A DNA stretch of 11,197 nt from an uncultured Aquimonas sp. (GTDB taxonomy: Bacteria; Pseudomonadota; Gammaproteobacteria; Xanthomonadales; Xanthomonadaceae). Position 1 is the first letter of the stretch. Each line of letters opens with the position of its first letter. Positions 5,225 through 11,197 of the stretch are shown here, one piece after another. The position numbers and the translations under genes are program-made. Below the pieces are notes generated by a model, which saw only the letters and a list, made by a program, of their open reading frames with translations, searched no databases and had not been told where the DNA came from. The stretch is taken from the NCBI GenBank assembly GCA_946481615.1, contig CAMLOR010000096.1:1-11197 (forward strand), in the 5' to 3' direction.

Positions 5225-6396
5225 GCGCGGCGTTGCGCATCCTGCATCTGGGCAAGTTCCATCCGCCGCATCCGGGCGGCGTGGAGCGCCATATGGCGGA
5301 GCTGATGCAGGCGCAGGTGCAGGCCGGCCTCCAGGTCGCCGCACTCGTGCATGCATCGCCTGGCGATCGCTCGCGGCTGGGCCGGCGCGAGGTGGACGGT
5401 GCGCTGGTCGATACGGTCGCGTGCCATGGTCAGTTCGTCTTCGCGCCGGTGAGTCCGACTTGGCCGTTGCATCTGCACCGACTGCTGCGCGATTTCCGGC
5501 CTGAAGTCTTGCATCTGCACGTGCCCAATCCTTCGGTGTTCTGGGCCCTGCTTTCTTCGGCGGCGCGCCGGATTCCGTGGGTGTTGCATTGGCACGCGGA
5601 CATTCCTGCCGACAGTTCGCACGCGGCGCTGCGGTTGGCGTATCCGCCCTATCGCGCGTTCGAGCGCGCACTGTCGAAACATGCCTCGCGCATCGTCGCG
5701 ACATCCGAAACCTATCGGAAGGCAAGTCGGCCGCTGGCGCCGTTCACCGGCAAGACCTCGGTCATCCCGCTCGGCTCGCCCGAGGCCCCCGCTGCGGGTA
5801 CTGCACCCGTCTGGCCCGGCAACGGCACAAAGGTCCTCGCCGTCGGAAGGCTCAGCTACTACAAGGGCTTCGACGTGCTGCTCGACGCCGTCGCGCAGGT
5901 GCCCGAAGTGTCGTTGTTGCTGGTGGGGGGCGGCGAGCTCGAAGGCTCGCTCCGCGCGCAGGTGGACCGCCTCGGCCTGGGCGAACGCGTGACGCTCGCC
6001 GGCAAGATCGACGATGCGACACTGCAGGCCGCCTACGAATCCTGCGATCTGTTCTGCCTGCCCTCGATCGATCGCGCCGAAGCCTTCGGCATGGTGCTGC
6101 TGGAAGCGATGCGCGCAGGCAAGCCGGTGATCGCTTCCGACATCCCGGGTTCGGGCGTTGGCAGCGTGGTCGTGGGCGGGGAAACAGGCCTGCTCGTGCC
6201 GCCGCGCAATGCTGCATCGCTTGCGTCCGCGCTGCGCGAGCTCGCGCTCGATCCAGCGCGACGTACAGCCATGGGCGCCGCGGGCCTCGCCCGCTGGCAG
6301 CGCGATTACCGCATCGATGCCGTCAGCCGGCGGTGGCAGGCGTTGTACGAGGAGGTGCTTCGCGCGTCCACAGCAACGCCAGCCACAACACCGTGA
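5221..6396 (+). CDS. Glycosyltransferase family 4 (GT-B) protein
   Basis: The 391-residue product is a retaining GT-B glycosyltransferase that probably extends a lipid-linked or surface glycan on the cytoplasmic side. The N-terminal domain begins ALRILHLGKFHPPHPGGVERH with the acceptor-side glycine loop. The C-terminal domain begins near 200 with VLAVGRLSYYKGFD, where R210 and K215 are the usual donor-phosphate contacts. The E-x7-E motif is E287 and E295 within EAFGMVLLEAM, followed by GKPVIASDIPG. The length is normal for the family. The frame is open far upstream, but the GTG at 5221 overlaps the DUF2304 stop by GTGA and gives the standard N-terminus, so it is chosen. The last 74 bases overlap the 3' end of the convergent gene on the minus strand. 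Confidence 0.93.
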   Translation: MSAALRILHLGKFHPPHPGGVERHMAELMQAQVQAGLQVAALVHASPGDRSRLGRREVDGALVDTVACHGQFVFAPVSPTWPLHLHRLLRDFRPEVLHLHVPNPSVFWALLSSAARRIPWVLHWHADIPADSSHAALRLAYPPYRAFERALSKHASRIVATSETYRKASRPLAPFTGKTSVIPLGSPEAPAAGTAPVWPGNGTKVLAVGRLSYYKGFDVLLDAVAQVPEVSLLLVGGGELEGSLRAQVDRLGLGERVTLAGKIDDATLQAAYESCDLFCLPSIDRAEAFGMVLLEAMRAGKPVIASDIPGSGVGSVVVGGETGLLVPPRNAASLASALRELALDPARRTAMGAAGLARWQRDYRIDAVSRRWQALYEEVLRASTATPATTP

Positions 6397-7762
6397 GCGG
6401 CACGACCTGCATCAGCACGCGATTCAGGCTCGTCAGGTTCTCGGCCCAGACCGACGCATCGGTGAAGAAGAAAAGCAGGAACAGGAAAGCGTAGCCGAAC
6501 AGCAGCCACCACCCGAGCACGGCCAGCGCGCCGTGCGGGATGACGCGCCGGCGCGCCAGCACGATCAGGGGCGCCACGTACCAGAGCAGGTTCCAGTTCG
6601 GCAGCAGGTAAAGGCTTTCGAGCACCTCATCGGCCACCGGCCGCCAGCTCAACGCCATCTTGCCGAACACGCCGACTTCGATCGAGCCCCAGCCCCAGCG
6701 CAAGGTGCCTACGCCGGGCAGCGGCACGGGCCAGCCGCCGAAGGGCAACCCGATCATCCAGATCACCACCAAGGCTCCGAGCGCAGGCCATCGCCAGCGC
6801 ACGGGAAGCAGCGCGATGGCGATGGCGGCCAGGGCGCAGACGAGCCAAACAGCGCCTTCCAGCTTGATAGCGGGCAACAGCACCAACCACACCCCAGCCA
6901 TCGCGGCCTCGGCGCGCCACGCACGCCCTTCCGCGCGCGCCGCGAAGACGCGCATCAGATGCACGCCCGCGAATAGCACGCCACAGGCGAGCCAGAGATC
7001 CGCGTACCCCGCGAGCGACGCGTGGGCCGTGACGAGCGGCAAGGTCAACACGGCCGCGACCGTGATCGCGGCGGGCAAAGATCGCATCCCGGCAAGACGC
7101 GAATAGCCGAACAGCGAAAGCCCGAGCGCCAGCCACAACGCCGGCCACATCGCATGGATCGCGCCTTCGTTCCAGCCACCCGAAGCGCTCGCCATCCAGA
7201 CCATCGCGCGCGGCAAGGCGCCGGGATAGGACGGCGCGGTCGTCGTGATCGCCTCGCCCGCGGGCGCAGCCAGCCAGGCGCCGAAACCGAGCACGGGAGT
7301 GAAGCGGTCGGCGAAATACCAAGCCTTGGATTTCGCCAGCCACGCGTTCCAGGCATCCCAGGTGAGGCTGGGCAGCGTGGTGGCCTGCGCGGCGATGACG
7401 AGGAATTCCGCAGCGAGCAGCGCCAGCAGGCCCCAGACCAGGGCCCGCGCCAGCGGCGCGGACGGCGCATCGGATGCCAAGGGAGCGAAAACACGGCGAT
7501 CGCGCTTCACGTACACCACTGCGGCCAGCGCCAGGGTCGCGACGAGCACGACAGCGACGAACTGCCCGAACGCATGCTGCGGCGAGAGCGAGGCCCACAT
7601 CGACATCGTCACGCCGACCAGCAACATGCCCAGCACGTAACCTGCGCCGAGGCTCGCCGCCCAGCCCGCGGCATCGCGCGGGCGGCCGAGGATGGCCTGC
7701 CACGCGGCGGCACCGAGCAAGGTCGGCAACAGCAACGCCAGCACCACGCCGAACCCGCTCAT
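6323..7762 (-). CDS. Multi-spanning GT-C-like membrane protein (putative glycosyltransferase)
   Basis: The 479-residue product is a polytopic inner-membrane protein with roughly ten or eleven hydrophobic segments. After the third or fourth segment comes a loop with LTWDAWNAWLAKSKAWYF, an acidic-aromatic loop of the type seen in GT-C enzymes, which use lipid-linked sugars at the periplasmic face. ASLAGYADLWLA and a KLEGAVW segment lie further on. I infer a GT-C or related lipid-carrier glycan enzyme, not a proven activity. The start is ATG 7762, overlapping the preceding gene's stop by ATGA (7762-7759); the frame is open further upstream but only inside that gene. It is the last of the purF-led run. 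Its 3' end overlaps the convergent GT4 gene by 74 bp, leaving no room for a terminator between them. Confidence 0.82.
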   Translation of the reverse strand: MSGFGVVLALLLPTLLGAAAWQAILGRPRDAAGWAASLGAGYVLGMLLVGVTMSMWASLSPQHAFGQFVAVVLVATLALAAVVYVKRDRRVFAPLASDAPSAPLARALVWGLLALLAAEFLVIAAQATTLPSLTWDAWNAWLAKSKAWYFADRFTPVLGFGAWLAAPAGEAITTTAPSYPGALPRAMVWMASASGGWNEGAIHAMWPALWLALGLSLFGYSRLAGMRSLPAAITVAAVLTLPLVTAHASLAGYADLWLACGVLFAGVHLMRVFAARAEGRAWRAEAAMAGVWLVLLPAIKLEGAVWLVCALAAIAIALLPVRWRWPALGALVVIWMIGLPFGGWPVPLPGVGTLRWGWGSIEVGVFGKMALSWRPVADEVLESLYLLPNWNLLWYVAPLIVLARRRVIPHGALAVLGWWLLFGYAFLFLLFFFTDASVWAENLTSLNRVLMQVVPLTVLWLALLWTREAPPRTTPATAG

Positions 7763-8922
7763 GGCAGCGACTCGCCGCGGTCGATGCGGTAGGCACGTAG
7801 GATGCCGCCGTCGTGCACCAGCTGGCCGACCCAGTGACGCTCGCCGATCGTCAGCCGTCCGGCCGCCACGTCGAATTGCCACGGCCCCTTGCCCGCCAGC
7901 ACCACGAACACCGGTGCATCGAGCTTCGCGGGCAGCGCGCCGAGCGGAGCGAGTACCGCGGCGTTGTGTTCGCGCAGCAGCCACGTCGTGTATTCGGCGA
8001 AGAACTGGCTTTCACCGCCGACGAACACACGCGTACGCCCTTCGCTGCGCAATCGGTCGGACAGATCGATGGCCGCCGCAGCCAGCAGCGGTTGTGCCGA
8101 CAGCGGCTGCGCGGGCGAATCCGCCCGCGCAGCCGCGGAATGCGCGACCGAACCGCGCAGCGCGAGCTGCTCCAGTTGCACCATTGCCAGCAGCAGCGCC
8201 GCGACGCCCACCACCGGCACCACCCAGCGGCGCGCCGTCGCCGCACCGAAAAACGCGAGGGCCAGCACCAGTGCCATCGCCGCGAGCACGGCCAGGAACA
8301 ACGTCGCCGACGCTCCGGCCTTCGGCGAAAACTCGAAACCGCCGGTGTTGTTCGAACGTCCCGTCCAAGGCCGGTAAGCCGTCCAGTGGTCGCGCAGCGC
8401 GGCCAGCGCGCCGCGCCACGAAGGCGACTCCAGCCGCAGCGAACGCAGCGCGAATTCACGCTCGGCGACGTAGGCCGGATGCACGAGATCGGTGGGCGAG
8501 GCCGCCACGCCGATCGCATCGATCTGCCCTTCCCATCCCGGCACGCCCTGCAGATCGAGCACGCCGTCGCCGCCGGGCGCTGCGGGCAGGAGCACGTTGC
8601 GCAGTTCGCCCTCGCTGCGCCAGAGGAAGTACGCCTTGTCGATGCGCTCGAGGCCGAGGTCGTACGCGACGTAGCGGAAACGCGCTGCCTCGAAAGGCCC
8701 GGCGGCCTGCATCAGCATGGTGGTGCCGTTGGCATGGGCGCCGCGCGCCACCACCCCGGCGCCCTCGATGCGCAGGTCGGACATCGCGCTTTCCCACGTG
8801 TTCGGATCCGAAATCAGCGTATGCGCCGCCGACCACGGCGCCTCGAACGAGGGCCGCGCGAAGACGGCGAACAACACGAACGCGGCGAGCGACAGCGCCG
8901 CCGCGAACAAGGCCTGCCTCAC
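7759..8922 (-). CDS. Unrecognised membrane protein with a large periplasmic domain
   Basis: I do not recognise this 387-residue family. It has an N-terminal hydrophobic helix (about 3-22), then about 170 residues, probably periplasmic and beta-rich. Two adjacent transmembrane helices follow (LFLAVLAAMALVLALAFFG, then VVPVVGVAALLLAMV). A mixed alpha/beta C-terminal domain includes TRVFVGGESQFFAEYTTW and PVFVVLAGKG. By topology the C-terminal domain would be on the same side as the N-terminal domain. The start is GTG 8922, which overlaps the DUF455 stop by GTGA and has AGGAGG 4 nt upstream; a longer open frame to 9294 lies inside DUF455 and is rejected. Its stop overlaps the GT-C-like gene, so the two are likely made together and may form a complex. 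Confidence 0.8.
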   Translation of the reverse strand: MRQALFAAALSLAAFVLFAVFARPSFEAPWSAAHTLISDPNTWESAMSDLRIEGAGVVARGAHANGTTMLMQAAGPFEAARFRYVAYDLGLERIDKAYFLWRSEGELRNVLLPAAPGGDGVLDLQGVPGWEGQIDAIGVAASPTDLVHPAYVAEREFALRSLRLESPSWRGALAALRDHWTAYRPWTGRSNNTGGFEFSPKAGASATLFLAVLAAMALVLALAFFGAATARRWVVPVVGVAALLLAMVQLEQLALRGSVAHSAAARADSPAQPLSAQPLLAAAAIDLSDRLRSEGRTRVFVGGESQFFAEYTTWLLREHNAAVLAPLGALPAKLDAPVFVVLAGKGPWQFDVAAGRLTIGERHWVGQLVHDGGILRAYRIDRGESLP

Positions 8923-9728
8923 GCCACCTCCTGCGCGAGAGCCTGCAGGCGCTCGAGTTCGTTCTCGCTGAAACCGGCGCGGCGGCGCGCATCGAGGTTG
9001 AAGGGCGCGCGCAACGCCGGCCGCGCATACTCCGCCAGCAGCAGTTCGAACGTCGAATCCGGCTCGCAGCCTTCCTGTTCGCAGCACCAGGCGAACCAGC
9101 GCGAACCCGCCGCCACGTGCGCCACTTCCTCGCGCAGGATCACTTCGAGGATGGCGACGGTTTGCGGATCGCCCAGCGCGCGCAGCTTGCCGATCATGGC
9201 CGGCGTCACGTCGAGCCCGCGCGCTTCGAGCACGCGCGGCACCAGCGCCATGCGCGCCAGGCACGAATGCGCGGTGCGCTCGGCCATGTCCCACAATCCG
9301 TTGTGGGCGTCGAAATCGCCGTAGGCATGGCCGAGCTGCGCCAGCCGTGCCTGCAGCAGTTCGAAGTGGCGCGCCTCGTCGTCGGCCACGGCGATCCAGT
9401 CGGCATGGAACGGCGCCGGCATCGAACGGAAGCGATGCACCGCATCGCAGGCCAGGTCGATGGCGTTGAATTCGATGTGCGCGATGGCGTGCACGAACGC
9501 AGCACGGCCTTCGTCGCTGCCCAGGCCGCGCTGCGGCAATTCGCGCGGCGAAACCAGCCGCGGCCGCGCGGGACGGCCGGGTGGTTCGATGTCGGTGACG
9601 TCGTCGCCGGGTGTTGCCTGCAGTTCACCCGCGCGCCAGCGCGCAGCAAGCTCGCGCGCCAGCGCCGCCTTGCGCGACGGATCCACCTCGCGCAGGCAGG
9701 CGTGCGCGGCGGCGTGCGCGTCGCCCAT
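8919..9728 (-). CDS. DUF455 family ferritin-like protein
   Basis: The 269-residue product matches the DUF455 ferritin-like family. A four-helix carboxylate-bridged diiron site can be traced: E86 in AHIEFNAIDL, E118 and H121 in DDEARHFELL, E168 in PRVLEARGLD, and E201 with H204 in REEVAHVAAG. That is two ExxH motifs plus two lone Glu, the pattern of ferritin-like oxygenases and oxidases. Its substrate is not known. No signal peptide or membrane segment is seen, so it is cytoplasmic. The ATG at 9728 starts 3 nt after the purF stop, with only a weak ribosome binding site, so translation is probably coupled to purF. Why a diiron protein sits in a purine operon is unclear. Confidence 0.87.
   Translation of the reverse strand: MGDAHAAAHACLREVDPSRKAALARELAARWRAGELQATPGDDVTDIEPPGRPARPRLVSPRELPQRGLGSDEGRAAFVHAIAHIEFNAIDLACDAVHRFRSMPAPFHADWIAVADDEARHFELLQARLAQLGHAYGDFDAHNGLWDMAERTAHSCLARMALVPRVLEARGLDVTPAMIGKLRALGDPQTVAILEVILREEVAHVAAGSRWFAWCCEQEGCEPDSTFELLLAEYARPALRAPFNLDARRRAGFSENELERLQALAQEVA
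8927..8932 (-). promoter_or_regulatory. Ribosome binding site for the GTG start at 8922
   Basis: AGGAGG on the minus strand lies inside the end of the DUF455 gene, 4 nt before the GTG that overlaps its stop codon. It decides between this start and a much longer open frame. Confidence 0.8.
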
Positions 9729-9731
9729 GCT

Positions 9732-11197
9732 TCAGGACGCCTTGCGGCGCGACACCTTGGCGTCGTCCGAGCGCGCACGCTGCAGGCGCTCGAAGTAGCC
9801 TTCGTCGAGGCCGGTGACGTATTCGCCGTCGAAGCAGCTGGCGTCGAAGCGCACCAGCGCATCGTTGCCTTCCGCGACTGCCCACTCGAGATCGGCCAGA
9901 TCCTGATAGATCAGCCAGTCGCAGCCGAGCAGCTTCTGCACCTCTTCTTCGGTGCGACCGTGCGCGACGAGTTCTTCGGCCGAGGGCATGTCGATGCCGT
10001 ACACGTTGGGATAGCGCACGGGCGGCGCAGCGGAGGCGAGATACACCTTCTTGGCGCCCGCCTCGTAGGCCATCTGCACGATCTGCTGGCTGGTGGTGCC
10101 GCGCACGATGGAATCGTCCACCAGCAGCACCACGCGGTTGCGGAATTCCAGCGGGATCGCGTTCAACTTGCGGCGCACGCTTTTCACCCGCTCGCTCTGG
10201 CCGGGCATGATGAAGGTGCGGCCGACGTAGCGGTTCTTGATGAAGCCTTCGCGGTACTTCACGCCCAGCGTGTTGGCCACTTCGAGGGCGGCGTCGCGCG
10301 AGGAATCGGGAATCGGGATCACGGTGTCGATGTCGTGATCGGGGCGCAGGCGCAGGATCTTCTCGCCCAGCTTCATGCCCATGCGCATCCGCGCCTTGTG
10401 CACGGAGACGTTCTCGATCATCGAATCGGGCCGCGCGAAGTACACGTATTCGAAGATGCACGGCGCGTGGTCCGGATTCGCCGCGCACTGGCGCGCATGC
10501 AGCTCGCCGCGCGGCGTGACGACCACCGCTTCGCCGGGCAACAGATCGCGCATGCGCGTGAAGCCGAGCAGGTCGAGCGCCACGCTCTCGGAAACCACCG
10601 CATATTCGGTGCCGCTGTCGGTCACGCGCTTGCCCAGCACCAGCGGGCGGATGCCGTGCGGATCGCGGAACGCCACCAGGCCCAGGCCCATCACGATGCT
10701 GACGATGGCGTAGCCGCCGCGGCAGCGCCGATGCACGCCTTCCACCGCGCGGAACACCGAGTCCGGCGTCAGCGGGCCCTGCTCGCCCAGCTCGTGCGCC
10801 AGCACGTTGAGCAGCACTTCGGAATCGGATTCGGTGTTGACGTTGCGCTTGTCCTGCTCGAACACCTCGCGCCGCAGCGCGTCGGTGTTCACCAGGTTGC
10901 CGTTGTGCGCCAGCGCGATGCCGTACGGCGAATTCACGTAGAACGGCTGGGCCTCGTCGGAGCCTTCGCTGCCCGCCGTCGGATAGCGGCAATGGCCGAT
11001 GCCCACGCGTCCGGCGAGCAGGCGCATCTTGGGCTCGTCGAACACATCGCGCACGAGGCCATTGCCCTTCTGCACGTGGATGCGGGCGCCTTCGACGGTG
11101 GCGATGCCGGCGGCGTCCTGGCCGCGATGCTGCAGCACGGTGAGGCCGTCGTAGAGCGCGGCGGCCACTTCGCTGGTGCCGACGATGCCGATGATGC
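9732..11197 (-). CDS. purF: Amidophosphoribosyltransferase PurF (first ~7 nt outside window)
   Basis: PurF makes 5-phosphoribosylamine from PRPP and glutamine, the first committed step of purine synthesis, in the cytoplasm. The frame enters the window at the third codon: the first full codons read [10 protein letters not shown], so the expected Met-Cys-Gly, including the catalytic N-terminal Cys, lies just beyond the right edge. The N-terminal Ntn-type glutaminase domain shows [23 protein letters not shown] and LAHNGNLVN. The C-terminal phosphoribosyltransferase domain shows [14 protein letters not shown], the PRPP-binding motif, and GIDMPS. The full length would be about 490 residues, near the E. 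coli enzyme. It is the first visible gene of a tightly packed run with the DUF455 gene 3 nt downstream. Confidence 0.98.
   Translation of the reverse strand, partial: IIGIVGTSEVAAALYDGLTVLQHRGQDAAGIATVEGARIHVQKGNGLVRDVFDEPKMRLLAGRVGIGHCRYPTAGSEGSDEAQPFYVNSPYGIALAHNGNLVNTDALRREVFEQDKRNVNTESDSEVLLNVLAHELGEQGPLTPDSVFRAVEGVHRRCRGGYAIVSIVMGLGLVAFRDPHGIRPLVLGKRVTDSGTEYAVVSESVALDLLGFTRMRDLLPGEAVVVTPRGELHARQCAANPDHAPCIFEYVYFARPDSMIENVSVHKARMRMGMKLGEKILRLRPDHDIDTVIPIPDSSRDAALEVANTLGVKYREGFIKNRYVGRTFIMPGQSERVKSVRRKLNAIPLEFRNRVVLLVDDSIVRGTTSQQIVQMAYEAGAKKVYLASAAPPVRYPNVYGIDMPSAEELVAHGRTEEEVQKLLGCDWLIYQDLADLEWAVAEGNDALVRFDASCFDGEYVTGLDEGYFERLQRARSDDAKVSRRKAS

Noticed and set aside
4754..5725. Minus-strand open frame of 323 codons
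   Set aside because: Antisense of DUF2304 and GT4, with shadow-like Arg/Pro composition.
8923..9294. Upstream extension of the unrecognised membrane protein gene
   Set aside because: The extension lies inside DUF455 in another phase, and a GTG with AGGAGG and a GTGA overlap gives a better start directly before a membrane helix.
7813..9324. Long plus-strand open frame (503 codons)
   Set aside because: Arg/Gln/His-rich antisense of two minus-strand genes that have proper overlaps, membrane helices and motifs.
9625..10992. Long minus-strand open frame in another phase over purF
   Set aside because: Arg/Ala-rich shadow; the PurF phase carries every family motif.
1..11197. CRISPR arrays, tRNA/rRNA genes, insertion sequences, attachment sites
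   Set aside because: No regularly spaced direct repeats, cloverleaf-like stretches, transposase-like products or terminal inverted repeats were seen on reading both strands.

Overview
The window looks like chromosomal DNA from a high-GC gammaproteobacterium of the order Lysobacterales/Xanthomonadales (Xanthomonas, Lysobacter, Luteimonas and relatives). The evidence is an enterobacterial-like Hfq next to MiaA, a MiaA with the DSALVYRG variant that I recall from Xanthomonas, GC-rich codon use, and an IPTL-CTERM-like surface protein. I cannot name the genus.

Layout. (1) 1-1280, minus strand: miaA (tRNA modification) followed by hfq, which runs off the left edge; the hfq leader can form a long hairpin. 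(2) 1291-3975, minus strand: a three-gene operon of secreted proteins ending at a clear intrinsic terminator. In transcription order these are a jelly-roll-like protein with a C-terminal tandem dockerin-like tail (3139-3975), a small secreted cohesin-like protein (2660-3127), and a larger protein with a cohesin-like N-terminus, Ig-like middle domains and an exosortase-type C-terminal sorting signal (1345-2601). (3) 3976-4109: a divergent intergenic region with a 7-bp inverted repeat. (4) 4110-6396, plus strand: three overlapping genes encoding a GT2 glycosyltransferase, a DUF2304 membrane protein and a GT4 glycosyltransferase. (5) 6323-11197, minus strand: purF (start codon just outside the window), a DUF455 ferritin-like protein, an unrecognised membrane protein, and a multi-spanning GT-C-like membrane protein. 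These four are packed with a 3-nt gap and two 4-nt overlaps. The last one overlaps the GT4 gene tail to tail by 74 bp.

The housekeeping parts (miaA, hfq, purF) are ordinary. The accessory middle is the interesting part. The three-gene operon encodes what looks like both halves of a non-cellulosomal cohesin-dockerin pair plus a candidate surface anchor, and it is divergently transcribed from a glycan-assembly operon. A reasonable inference is a small surface-displayed, glycan-associated protein complex. The cohesin assignments rest on pattern recognition only and need a profile or structure search.
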